This document shows positions 38,864 to 50,514 of a stretch of DNA of 64,000 nucleotides, in pieces (the first letter of the stretch is position 1; every line of letters begins with the position of its first letter). Source of the stretch: Prostheceraeus crozeri. Its lineage: Eukaryota; Platyhelminthes; Polycladida; Euryleptidae. The stretch spans positions 32,026-96,025 of the forward strand of contig CAJQUW010012537.1 in the NCBI GenBank assembly GCA_907163375.1, read 5' to 3'. Both the position numbers and the translations under genes were made by a program. The notes under the pieces were generated by a model. The model was not told the origin of the DNA and made no database searches. It worked only from the letters and a program-made list of their open reading frames with translations.

Positions 38864-39241
38864 GTCACAATAGTCGCAATTGAGCAAACCCATTCAAAAT
38901 CAAACAACGGACGTCTATCGGTACGTACCCAAGTGCTCAGAACCAAACCACACAAGTTCGATCATAGACGTTCCGAAACACAGTGTACCAAACACATGTA
39001 CCTATCCAGTAAAACAGATCTCATACAAGTTCCTATTGATAACACTGAATTATACATGTACCTATCCATGTGTCTATCGATAACTAAAGTATACATGTAC
39101 CTATCCATGTACCTATCCATGTTCCTATTGACAACACTAAACTTTACATGTAGCTATCCATGTACCTATTGATAACACTAAACTTTACATGTACCTATCC
39201 ATGTACCTATCCGTGGCAAGTAGGGCACAGTTTTCACTACT
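38864..39241 (-). repeat. Polinton right terminal inverted repeat
   Basis: A 378-bp inverse of 18448-18837, ending CAGTTTTCACTACT next to the GATATA duplication. It includes the same arrays of the 12-bp unit (here reading CCATGTACCTAT). Confidence 0.95.
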
Positions 39242-39269
39242 GATATAAGCCAGTTAAAGCCCTAAAGCT

Positions 39270-41540
39270 AAAACGTGTATGATACAAAAGAAAAAACATG
39301 TCCAAAGGGCACTAAAAAAGCCTCGCCAGAATTGCTTTTGCTGTCGATCTTGCGAGGGAAACGCTACATTGCTTGAACATGTTTCTCCTCGTGACATGCA
39401 AATCGCTGTTGGCCTGTACCGCTATTCTCGCTGCGATCTGGTGAGGGCTCATTCTCACTGAACAAGAGAAAACACAGAAAAATTCATTTTTGTCAAAATC
39501 TGCGATCTTCGTCTTGTAAATGCATTAGATTCTGTCCTAATTGAGCTCAACTACTATCCCCTGATAATCGCTGGAGATTTAAACCAATATGATCGTACTT
39601 TTCTGACATCCCATTTCCCACTGCAGAATATTGTTCATGGCCCCTCATGACTCAATGCTAGTCTAGACTTGATATTCGCAGAGTTGTAATGCTGAATTCT
39701 ACATCCATAGTCCATAGAACGTTGAAATCGGACCACCTATTGGAACCTCGGACTCTGTTTATGCACCTTCAATTGAGTTTCACAATGAGAGTCAATGTCA
39801 TCGTCTTATTTTGTATAACTTGCGAAAATCTCATATAAATGAGTTTGAGCGACAATTCCTCTTGAGTAATCCTGAACGACTTCACTCTGCAAATGATATC
39901 AACGATTAATGTTCAATCTTCTATGACTGCTTGTTGCAGGCAATAAGTTCTATTCCACAAACTGAAGTGATGATAAGAGATTCTGATGCTCCATTGATGA
40001 TGACTCTATTGATCAAGGTATTGATAGATAAGCGGTGGGGTGCTTTTCAGACTCGACATTGAGAACGGGACAATTTATTGGAAGGCGAAATTAAAGGAAG
40101 AAATTAATAATGCAAAAGCATACTTTTTTCAAAGAAAATCAAAATCTGTCAAAGGTTTGTGGTCTTTTGTTAAAAAAACATATAGAGCGGGGCAAACAAC
40201 AGAATTTATTGACTTCGCAGTTAAGGGACACTTCTTCTCTACACCAAGTACTTAATTCTATCAATGAAGAATTTTGCAATGTAATGAATTCAGCATCCAA
40301 TCACTTCGTAAGTGATGATATAGAGGATGATGACTGGTTTCCGATTTTTACTGTTGTGGATGTTTGGAAAAAGCTGTCGCACCTACCTGTCAAGTCAATT
40401 GGTAGTGACTCTGTTCCAACTCTTTTATACAAAAAGTCGGCCATTACTCTGGCAGACCTAATCTTCCATTTCATGTTTGAAAGTCTTCGACAAAGAAAGG
40501 TCCTGCCTTGTTTAAACTCGCTGAAATTTCTCCAGTTTCAAAATCCCATTATGACATTAGTCAGGGTTTGCGAGCAATCAACCTTTTATCTGTTTCTGCA
40601 AAAGAGCTGGAATGGATTGACTTGAACCTCGGTTGACTGCGCTATTGGGGGAGAATATTTGGAGTGAGGAGGAATTCATCAACAACTCATGCAGTCGTTG
40701 CTGCTCATGACGATTTGACAAAACAGGCTAGCGACCTCAACATAAGCGCAGCCGTTATTCTCAGCTTCGATTTGTCTAAAGCTTATGACAAAGTAAATCA
40801 TAATATGCTGTTCTGCAAGGATACACAGATGAATTTTCCAAATGGCTTTAGTCTTTTGTTGAAAAGCTATCTTTTTTCAGAGAGTGCGCTTGAACGGATA
40901 TTGTGACGATTTTCGACTCACCACAAGTGGGGTGTCGCAGGGCTCTATCTTGGGTCCATACCTTTTTGGCATGTATGTCTTAACACTGCAATCTCTGCTT
41001 AATACCTCTACAATGCCTAAATGTGTTGATGACATATACATAACATCGAGTATACGACGACATCATTTTCATGAAGATGTTGGAACCATTAATAAAGAAG
41101 TCTCGAATATATTAAAATGGGCGACAGAAAGCGATTTGTTATTGAATGCTGGGTTTGATTCATTACAGAGAACTTGCCATGAGACACCACCGATATGTGG
41201 AATCATTGATTCTATCCGTGGAATCAATGATCCTTTCTAGCGCTCGTATGCACTTTTGAAAGTGATTCTGGACGAAGACTTTCAATGGAAAGAGCATGTA
41301 AAAGCAATCATGTCCAAGTGCACACACCGAATACATATTTTGAGAAGAGTCAAAAATTTTGTGACTGAAGCAGAATTCCTGATCTCTGTGGAATATGCTT
41401 GCCCCACTTTTATTGGTATCTGAAGAGAAGATTCACTGCATCTGGAGAGATTGCAAAACCGTTCCTTGCTAATTAAAGGGCATTGTAGGTTGGAGGATCT
41501 CACCAGTGGAAGGGAGCGTCTTGCCATGAACCCTTTTAGA
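39270..41540 (+). mobile_element. Decayed LINE (endonuclease-reverse transcriptase)
   Basis: Endonuclease remnants (LIIAGDLNQYDRTF and NIVHGPS, about 39555-39650) and reverse transcriptase remnants follow in the normal order. There are many frame changes and stops. It starts a few dozen bases beyond the right Polinton end and stops before the TIR element copy 2. It differs in sequence from the two LINEs on the left. Confidence 0.7.
40110..41240 (+). pseudogene. Reverse transcriptase relic of the decayed LINE
   Basis: Pieces in at least three frames: KSIGSDSVPTLLYKKSA (fingers, about 40393-40443), ILSFDLSKAYDKVNHNML (palm, first catalytic Asp, about 40758-40810), TTSGVSQGSILGPYLFGMYV (about 40920-40980) and KCVDDIYI in place of the YADD box (about 41017-41040). 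Broken by at least three frameshifts and several stops; part of the thumb remains to about 41500 (LQNRSLLIKGHC). CR1/L2-type by motif style. Confidence 0.75.
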
Positions 41541-41644
41541 TCTACTTACAACTCAGATACCACAGTAGAAGTCAGTTCAATTCACCTGTGTACATGTATA
41601 TATATGTCTAATACCTATGTGTCATTTATATGTTGCCTCTCGCT

Positions 41645-42443
41645 CATACAGTAGGGATATATAGGTAGAGTGTCGACTCAGACAAGTATGTGTATACAGT
41701 GAAAATTTTTATATGAAAAGATTCAGTTTTTTTGCGGAGATTGCGTTCCTACTGTCCAAAAACTTATTTGAGCACTTTTGAAAAAATTCAAAATTTGCCA
41801 ATTTATATACTACCGAGATTACTCCCCGTTGTAAGTAGTATAAAGCAAGTTAGATATCAAAAGGAATGAATATTTGCTACTAAGCATCCCAACTAAGCGG
41901 AAATCAAGCTGATTATCAAGGAATTTCATGCTCCGTATTATAATGGAAGTCTTCATGAAAATGTCGCGATATTATCCGTGCTTTCTTGCCTGAACTGTCA
42001 AGTTTTTAACTCACTTTCACCGGCATGATTTTATGATTCAGTAAATTCATGTTTCATTTCTTGAATCTGAAGGGTGATGAATCATGGCTTTGAATCTGTG
42101 ATTTTGCCATGCCAGTGGCAGCTGTTGCCTCATCACGCTTGTGAAGATTCTCTTGAGGTTCAGCTGGAAAGCAATAGCGCAGGTTATCGAGTTGCCAATT
42201 TAACAAATGTTACCTCTCCAAGGCTGTCATAACACGGAATAATATCATTTCCTTCAGCTTTGCTATCATGATCAGTCAATTCCGTTGTAATTTCTTCAAA
42301 ATTGCATAAATGCGCATATCTCACATTTTGAAACAATTCCGACTGCATTGCCCTTGAGTTCATTTAATAAAATCGAATGTGTATACACATTGGGGATTTA
42401 ATAAATGCGGAGTTACCACTCTACCGAACATACCTATTCTATG
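41645..42443. mobile_element. Non-autonomous TIR transposon, copy 2
   Basis: Begins CATACAGTAGGGATATA and ends CTATTCTATG, flanked by a perfect 8-bp duplication CTCTCGCT (41637-41644 and 42444-42451). It matches copy 1 along most of its 799 bp with small indels. No coding capacity. Confidence 0.9.
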
Positions 42444-42800
42444 CTCTCGCTCTCTTCGTTTATCTAGTGACTCCACAATTTTGAAAGTGCCATGTGCCGT
42501 TTGTTTGGCCGTGTGATAGAGCACTTGTAATGTTAGGAATGTCCCTCTGCCCTCTCTCTTGAAGTGCTTTGAGTCTTGAGTTTTGCCAACAACAGGCAGA
42601 GGAGACCTTCTCTAACATAACACAGACCGATATCCCTACTCCCTCAATATTCATAAAGTACAGTCCATTTCCTAAATCGATGCACAGCATAAAAAATTCT
42701 TATATCTTTTGTATATTTCCATAAAATTTAATCGGATGCTGATAATCGATCAATAAACTTATTTACTTGGTCAGCTGAGACACTTGGTTCAGGAAACATT

Positions 42801-43566
42801 CCCTGTGGGAACGAATCTTGCGAAAAACTGGCGAATGTAAGCTGCAGAATATCATGCTAAAGTTCAGTCATATTTGCGGGATATTCGCTGGCGAAGTTCG
42901 CCGGCGACAATTCACGCTCTATATGTCACCTTTTACTTTTGACTTTCTTATTTTCTTTAGTAATCCGCCTCTTCAGCCGAGGCTCTATTCTCTCCCTCAC
43001 CTCCTCACTATCCCCCACATATGACTAATCTATCTAAGAAATAAGTCAATCATTCTATGATAATGATAAGAATATAGAGAATCCGCATATATCAATTTTC
43101 ATGACATCTCTTGACATTCAATAATTTACAACAATGACAAATATTTGAATAATATCATAGTATTTACTGCGACATTTATGGAAGATAAATACTTTTTTTA
43201 GTTTAAGCCTTCGTGAATTAAAAAAGATCCCTTTTTATCAGATCAGACTGAGTATACAATATATTTTCATGTGAAGGTAATATACGAACATTACTACTTA
43301 CCACTAATTAGTTGCTACAATATCCACGATTTCGCCGGTTGGCGAAAAATCAGCTTGCATTAGTAAACAAATGTCTACCAACTAATTATAGCAACTTTTT
43401 CGCCACCTGTCGTTTTTTAATTTTACACATGTTTTTGGATAAATTATGACCATTTTCACATGCGGAGATAGTTTTTACACGAAAATGAACCTTTTAAAAA
43501 ATTATCCACAAAATCGCTACCTCGCCAGATAATCTGTTGATATTAGCAAGATACGTTCCCACAGGG
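42801..43566. mobile_element. Non-autonomous TIR element with repeated TGGCGA motifs
   Basis: Ends are inverted copies of CCCTGTGGGAACG-ATCTTGC (~21 bp). TGGCGA or its inverse appears at least five times (for example 42828, 42885, 43340, 43402, 43524), including a near-palindrome TCGCTGGCGAAGTTCGCCGG at ~42883. The flanks show at most a short TT duplication, so the superfamily is unclear. The clustered motif is probably a transposase binding site. Confidence 0.6.
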
Positions 43567-44890
43567 TTGTGGTGTGGTTTGCCTAATTAGATGAAGTAAT
43601 TAGTGATTGTCAGCTCAGTTACTTTCACGATGTTATTTCAGACATCAATATCATGTTGGCCCTAGTGTCACTCATTCTCTTTTTCATCATTGATGAGCTG
43701 CTCCATTAATCGGTTTTCTTAGTTTTCTGGCTGACTTGTGTTCGAATACTGACCAAACGAGTTGTATGTGGTAGGAGGACAGGCGTGATAGTGTCCATTT
43801 GGACCATGCTATTTATCAGATATCCAGCACAAACTGTCAACTGAAACTCCATTTAAATGTCAAATAAATCACTTTTAGTCCGACAGCCAGAACGAGTTTC
43901 TGCAGGGTACGAGGTCGAAAATGAGCAAGATTTTCATTTCAAGATTTCACACGATTTTGTTTTATTTGTTTATTTTCTATTTATTCAGTACATTTATATT
44001 GCGCTGTACCCAAATGACTCACAGCACAGAGAAACACTGTTAACAAAAAGAAAATGCAAAAAAAAAAATCCAGAATTAATCTCCTAAGCTCTATAATATT
44101 CGCACGATGTAGCTCACTTTTATGAACACAAGTCCTATAAACCATTATGACCCCCTATTCGCAGGTCATCTGTTTTCAATAGAAAGGACCAGTCATTCGA
44201 CATTTTCGCAATCATTCTTTCAGGTAACATTTACATCCCTAATCATGATACACTTCACTGTTTACTATAAGAAGCACATCGTGGCTGAGAACAGCAGACA
44301 GCAACAGAGGGTGGGTATGAATGTTGGGATAATGGTTTCTCGGATGCATACTTTCCTTTTACATTGGTGAACACATTCATGATTCTCTGCAATTAGCGGC
44401 ATTTCGCCTTTGATGTAAATAGGATTAAATCATGATAACCAGACGTAGAACTCTAATGTCTATTTCATATCGACGAAATTAATGATAATGTTTCATGGAC
44501 TTTGAGTGCTGTAAATGATTTTGACAGAGAAGTTTTATGATATCATCCCGCAAGGAATAAGTGCATTCTTCAAACCCCTCTCTGATGGAGTCATTACGTG
44601 CAGTCAACTTTTGATATTGAAGAGTGTATAATCCCTTTATGCATTACAGGCACGCCCGGAGTAGCCAGAATTCTCGGAATGTGATCTCTCATGGAATTAG
44701 TCTCCAATAATTCACACTCGAGCCAATGCACTTTTCAATTCACCATTATGATCATAGATAGGCTGCACATGTTGCGCCTGCCATTGATGCTACTACTGGT
44801 ACATGTCTGACTTTTGCTAAAAGAAGACTTGATACCGACCCACGGATCATGCATCAACAATAATAAACAACGGCTTTATTTTAAAGAAAT
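43567..44890. other. No recognisable gene; repeat fragment
   Basis: Short frames only. The segment at 43875-43925 (CAGCCAGAACGAGTTTC) matches 17877-17930, so a dispersed repeat fragment is present. A poly-A stretch lies at 44058-44070. Nothing else is supported. Confidence 0.5.
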
Positions 44891-44897
44891 TCCCCAA

Positions 44898-46364
44898 TGT
44901 TGGAAACCGTGGGGCACAATTCAGATTTAAAAAGTAGAAAAGGACATTAAGTAAGTAATGAGGCACATAGTTATGTTGTAGTCCTAATCTACTTAGGGTA
45001 ATATCGATAGTTATGCCACTTTTCCAAAGTGTTGCTCTAGAATTTCAGGAACTGATCCATCCGTGCAGCAAAATACACCAGCAAGTGGTTTACTCTCAAA
45101 GTTTAACAGAAGCTGGGTGTAGCGCTTCTGATTGTGAAGTGAGTCGCCGAATTCTACAATATATTACCCCAATCAGTTCAACTCAGTCACCTCCTTCATG
45201 CGCCAACTGAGAGCTGAGTGCTTGGTTATTCCATAGCATAGGGGGATGTAGTTTCACTGAATGGTAATGATTTCGTCAAATTCTTTGGTTGTTTAGAGTT
45301 ATTTTGTCACATGGCGTCGATGCAGAGATGTCGGGTAATATCGACACTACTGTCGATAGGTACCAAACAGCATCATTTTTTCAGCAAGATGCTGACTAAA
45401 TAGCCTGTATTATACCATTATTGTTTACTGTCTCATGGAATATTCACACGAATTGAATGCATCCCTATACGAATTATTTGGTCTATTTAGACAATGGGTG
45501 GAAGATGTCGGGTAATATCGACAGTTAAAAACAGTTTAAGAGCTCTCACTATTGCATTTCTTGGTTTTGACATGAACTATGGTACCCAAAAAAATCTCTT
45601 CATACTCGAATCCCTTTATCCATCGATTCATTTTCTGATTTTATGTGAAATTTGAGGTGTGCAGCTTATGTAATAGCGACAATTTGAAGGGCGATATCGA
45701 AAGTTCCTCAAAAAAAGCGTCAAAAAAGGACAAATGAAATAAAGTAAAGGTATTATACGAGTATATCATATGAAACAAAATTTTATATATCTGTTGTCTG
45801 TGTGATTGTATGAAAAGGCGAAATTTCATTGTTTTTCGCTGCGTTACAAGCTTGCTTTACATGCATGAAAAATGTGCAGAAATCTTCTTTTTCTTTGACG
45901 ATAATGGATTCGTCTGTCTAAACTGTTTTTAGTGATGGTATTTCGCCTTTTCAGACAATCAAAGAGGAAACACATGTAAACTTTGGTTTCATGTAATATA
46001 TAACATTATAGTGGTCAACTATACCTGGCAAATTTTGGCGCTTCGTTTTTGGGACTGTCGATATTACCCGATAAAGTGTCGATATTATACGAACATCATT
46101 AAAGTTCACACACATTACCTTTCACCTAGAATCACAAGTTAAATCGATAAACTAACAAATTCAAGTTAGATGAGATTACTTGGATATCACAGTTCATGTA
46201 ACAGCCAAGAAATACAACCGCAAGAGCCCGAAAACCATTTTTCTGTCGATAATACCCGATCTAACTGTTGGAAACCGTGGGGCACAATTCGGATTTAAGT
46301 GACATAAAAAAGGACATAAAGTAGGTAATGAGACACATAGTTATGTTGTAGTCCTAATCTACCT
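44898..46364. mobile_element. TATCGA-motif element between ~97-bp direct repeats
   Basis: Two direct repeats of ~97 bp (44898-44994 and 46266-46364, both starting TGTTGGAAACCGTGGGGC) flank a ~1.27-kb segment. That segment's ends are imperfect inverted repeats (GGGTAATATCGATAG at 44996-45010; CTGTCGATAATACCCGAT at 46243-46260). The same motif recurs inside at 45333-45346 and 45509-45524 (forward) and at 46055-46071 and 46076-46092 (reverse). No transposase is present. It is unclear whether the direct repeats are part of the element or a flank duplication. Confidence 0.6.
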
Positions 46365-46369
46365 ACATC

Positions 46370-47090
46370 TTCAGCTGTTGTTGATCATTTGTTTCGGAAT
46401 TTAGGCGAAAACCTGCTGATGACTGACTTTCCACTTAAGTGTTATGTCCTTATACCGTGCGGCAGCATTCGTGCTAAAAGTGTTGTCGTTTAATTCTGTG
46501 TTGTATTTGCTTCATTTTACCATGAAAGAATACGAGTTCATTTCCTTCAATAGGCCTATGTCGCTGTATTTTCACTGCTTATGTCCATATTGGCGCAACA
46601 AGGACGGGCATGCTGCTTGAGTTCTTTTATTGTTCACAAACAACATCTATGCCTTCCATAACACGGTACCAAGTGTCACAAAATGTTAGAATAACAAAGT
46701 AATTAGAAATCAAGACAATTTACAAGTCGCTGAAGTCCTGACTAGTGTTCAAAAAATTCACAGACATTCAAAAGTTCAGCATGAGCATTATTGGACATGA
46801 TTGCCTTGAAAAGATGACGCATATAAAGGCAGCTCTAAAAGAGACGTGATAGCGTAGAACGAACACACATCTCCGACAAGGTGATTCACAAATTGGTCCA
46901 CTGAACTTGTGGCTTTCGTTAAAAGGAAACATGAGTCAATAAGTCAATAAATGTTTATTTCCAAAACTTTTGGAAAACAATTGGAGAACATTCAATTGCA
47001 ACATGACCAAGCAATAATTCATTCAGACCTCGAATGGTACTCCAGGCTAATAAATATAACAGACCAGAACATTTCATTTTAACCAGAGAT
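46370..47090. other. No recognisable gene
   Basis: AT-rich sequence without domains or obvious repeats. Confidence 0.5.
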
Positions 47091-47093
47091 ATC

Positions 47094-47350
47094 TATATAT
47101 TGGGAGTGATTCGTGTGTCTTTTTCTCATTCATTATGCGCCTCTCACCCCAAGCCATTACATACACGCACAAATTACCTTCTTTACAAAGTTCAAAATAC
47201 AAATACTTATTTATTCATATTCAAAACACAGAAGATATATTAAATAATCTCTCTACTTAGATAGTTCACAGAGGATCAAAAATTCGGTTTTTATGATTGA
47301 TTAATAGTCTATTCAGCGATTCAATTTTTGCCTAGATTGCTACCTGCAGG
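47094..47350 (+). repeat. Fragment of the older TIR-element subfamily
   Basis: About 250 bp (TTGGGAGTGATTCGTGTGTC to GCCTAGATTGC) match 48670-48925 closely, including CATTACATACACGCACAAAT. At the other copy this sequence forms the left part of an old TIR element, so this is probably a truncated copy of it. Confidence 0.65.
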
Positions 47351-47715
47351 TCACACGATCCTAACACGTCGCGCTTACATTTAGATGATACATGAAGAGT
47401 CTCAATTACCTCTCGAAAAAGTGAATAGATTGGTAGAAAACTTTCACATCTTCATTTTTGCCGCAAATAATCCCATGCACCCAATCGTGAAGTCCTTCCA
47501 GCTTGCAAAATAACAGAAAAAATCAATGATTCATACACTCTTCTCGTAGTTGTCTTTAATATTCACTAAATGATTCATCGAAACATTTTTCATAATTTTG
47601 TAAATTTGCAGATCCCAAGTACAACTGTCTCTAAAAACAAAACCATGGATGCTTACAGATCAAACAACGAACCTTGCATTATGACACAGTGTAATACCAG
47701 TTATTCTCCAAAGAG

Positions 47716-48005
47716 CGCTAGATGCTTGTCTGCTTGGATTTTAAATCATTGATTTCAAAATAGAGTTCATCAATTGACCTTGGCCTTCTTATGTATAGGA
47801 GACATGAAACTGACTTCAAGGAAGGAATGATTTCAATAATACTGATGTCGTCAGTATATTTGACAATCTTTGTTGCATGTAAATTGAAGCAGATAGATGC
47901 CATACTCCCCATAGAGACATGGACCCAATACGTAATCTTGTGGTATACCAGATATAACCACAAACTTGGGTCCAAATTGAATTTCGCTCTTGTGCTATGG
48001 GACCG
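47716..48005 (-). pseudogene. Reverse transcriptase relic (LINE)
   Basis: On the minus strand QDYVLGPCLYG (compare VPQGSVLGPLLF) and, ~20 residues later, KYTDDISIIEI (compare YADD box) can be read in neighbouring frames. The fragment covers only palm motifs and is broken by frame changes. It is a small relic of another non-LTR element; the clade cannot be given. Confidence 0.55.
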
Positions 48006-48009
48006 AACT

Positions 48010-48665
48010 ACGGTGTTAGAATAATTTAAATTAATTGATTGCCGAATTGGAGCAAATCTATCTCTGTAAAGTCGAATACAAATACTTTTCTTTAATAATG
48101 ATAAAATGCAGATGAAAATACTCGAAAGCACAAATACGAAACCAGTTCAGTTCATTCACATAATTTCATTCTCTGTCCATCAAATTCATCGAGGGCAAGT
48201 CACATTAGAAGGAAATAAGCAAAAATCAAAACATTTGCTAAGGAAATTCGAAAGGAATTTCGCTAATTTTTCTTCAATGATTGCATCCCGAACATGGATA
48301 GATTAAATGCTTTTAATGTTTGTGGCTGTCTGACATCACGCGGAAAATCTTTCAGACAAACATGTGTCAACGGATTAATACTTGTTTCCTACAAATCGCC
48401 ATAATCTCATTTTACGTATGCAGTTGGCATTGTTCGTGAGCGACGGAAATTTCATAATTTTTGTGAAGCAATTGACGCTACTTCCTGTTGTAAATAGATA
48501 CAAATGCGGCACATATTTCTTGCGCGCAGTTACATGAGTGCCCTACAGATATCCTTTTTCGGGAATGTCAAAGTGGAAATGCAAATCAACTTGCACACGC
48601 ACGCAAGTTAGAAAGGCAGTGACCAAGCTTGTATTTTCCCTTTACTTAGATTTTTGGTTCAGCAC
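48010..48665. other. No recognisable gene
   Basis: AT-rich sequence with no supported feature. Confidence 0.5.
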
Positions 48666-48669
48666 ACGC

Positions 48670-50512
48670 ATATTTCGGGAATGATTTGTGTGTCTTTTTC
48701 TCATTCATTATGCGCTTCTCGCCCCAAGCCATTACATACACGCACAAATTACTTTCTTTACATAGTTCAAAATAAAAAAATACTTTTTCATTAATATTCA
48801 AAACATAGAAAATATATCAAATACTCTGTCTGTTCAGATAGTCGAAGGAGGCACAAAATTCTGTTTTTATGATTGATTAATAGACTGTTCAGAGATTCAG
48901 TTTTTTACTAGATTGCATTCTTGCGGATCAAGATAATATTTGATCAATTTTTAAGAAGATAAACTTTTGCAAATTATTCCTCTGCTTATATATTATAGCA
49001 TACTAGTACTAGCGATTGGGAACCTCTACATAAGTAGTATGAATCTGATTAGATATCAAAAGGAATGGAAATATACTAGCCATAGAGTAAGGATATATAG
49101 GTAGAGTGTCGACTCAAACAAGTATCTGTATACAGTGAAAATTTTTATATCAAAGGATTCAGCTTTTTGCGGAGATCAAGTTCCCGTGGTCCAAAAAAGT
49201 ATTTGAGCACTTTTAAAAAAGTCAAAAATTTGCCAATTTATATACTACCGAGATGACTTCTCTATGTAAGTAGTATGCAACAAGTTGGATATCAAAAAGA
49301 GTGAATATTTGCTAGTAATCATCCCAACTAAGCGGAAATTAAGCTGATTATCAAGGGAATTTCATGAATTGTATTATAATGGAAGTCAGTCGCGATATTG
49401 TCCGTGCTTTCTTGGCTGAAATGTCAAATTTTTAATTCAATTTTCACCGGCATGATTTTATGATTCACTAAATCCATGTTTCATTTCTTGAACCTGAATA
49501 GTGATGTGGACCCATTCACATCTTTCTAAGTTATTTGAAATCATTGTCTTTGACTGTGATTTTGCCATGCCAGTGGCAACTGTTGCCTCATCACATTTGA
49601 GAAGATTCTCTTGAGGTTCAGCAGGAAAGCAATAGCAGATCATCGAGTTGCCAATTTAACAAACATTACCTCTCCAAGGCTGTCAGACACGGACTATCTG
49701 TAAAATAATATCATTTCCTTTTGCTTTATGCTATCATGATCAGTCAATTCCGTTGTAATTTCTTCAAAATTGCATAAATGCGCATATCTCAGATTTTGAA
49801 ACAATGCCGACTGCATTTCCTTTGAGTTCATTTAATAAAATCGAATGTGTATACACATTGGGGATTTAATAAATGCGGAGTTACCACTCTACCGAACATA
49901 CCTACTCTATGATACTAACATATGTATTAATTCAGCGGAAGTTAAACTGATTATCAGCGAAATTTCATGAAAACACTGTAATGCAAGTCTTCCTGCAAAA
50001 TTTGAGACCTTAATGTGCTTCTTCGCTGAAACTTCCAGTTTTTGAATTCAGTTTTCATCGAGATGATTTTATGATTCACTTTATTTATGCTTCCCGTCTT
50101 GAATCTGAATAGTAAAGTGGACACATTTACATCTTTTAAAGTTAATTGTATCTTTGATTATGATATTTTGCTATATCAGTGCCAGGGTAGTTTCTGATGT
50201 GATCAGGCTTAAGAAAATTCTCTGATTTCTAAGGCTGAGCTCTTAAATAGGCTCCCATTAAAATTGCTAATTTTGTAAGCATTACCTTTTCAAGGTTGCC
50301 ATGACACGGAGGTTTTGCAGAATACTATTCATTCCTCTATATTACTATCATAATCAATCAGACATTCCGTGGTAATTTCTTCAAAGCTGAGGCAATTTAC
50401 ATGCGGTGCTGGGTCTCAACTTGAGTTCATTTAAAAAAATCGACATTAAATAAAATACACATTGAGGATTTAATAAATGCTGAGTTGCTACTCAACCTGA
50501 TATACACTCCGG
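48670..50512. mobile_element. Older TIR element, split by nested copy 3
   Basis: The left part (48670-49080) and right part (49912-50512) align with the internal sequence and right end of copies 1-3 but are more diverged (for example GATTTAATAAATGCTGAGTT near the right end, then CTCAACCTGATATACACTCC). The 831-bp copy 3 interrupts it. Its left end matches the fragment at 47094-47350. No coding capacity. Confidence 0.65.
49081..49911. mobile_element. Non-autonomous TIR transposon, copy 3 (nested)
   Basis: Begins CATAGAGTAAGGATATA, ends CCTACTCTATG, and is flanked by ATACTAGC (49073-49080) and ATACTAAC (49912-49919), an 8-bp duplication with one difference. It sits inside an older relative of the same family. 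Confidence 0.9.
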
Positions 50513-50514
50513 AA

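Larger units (their letters stand above)
18448..39241. mobile_element. Polinton (Maverick), 20.8 kb, nearly whole
   Basis: The ends are inverted repeats starting AGTAGTGAAAACTGTGCCC and are flanked by a perfect 6-bp duplication GATATA (18442-18447 and 39242-39247), the target-duplication length of Polintons. Inside are a chromodomain integrase, protein-primed type B DNA polymerase, A32/FtsK-like packaging ATPase, adenovirus-type protease, double-jelly-roll major capsid protein and minor capsid protein, plus about ten further genes. Core capsid and integrase genes lie on the plus strand; polymerase, TBP-like, PC4-like and a spliced gene lie on the minus strand. It looks close to whole, with roughly three breaks. 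The two terminal repeats are almost identical, so the insertion is probably recent unless gene conversion has homogenised them. Confidence 0.97.

Noticed and set aside
18448-39241. Free-living adenovirus or virophage genome rather than a Polinton
   Set aside because: A chromodomain integrase, terminal inverted repeats and a perfect 6-bp target duplication in host-type repeat DNA identify an integrated Polinton.
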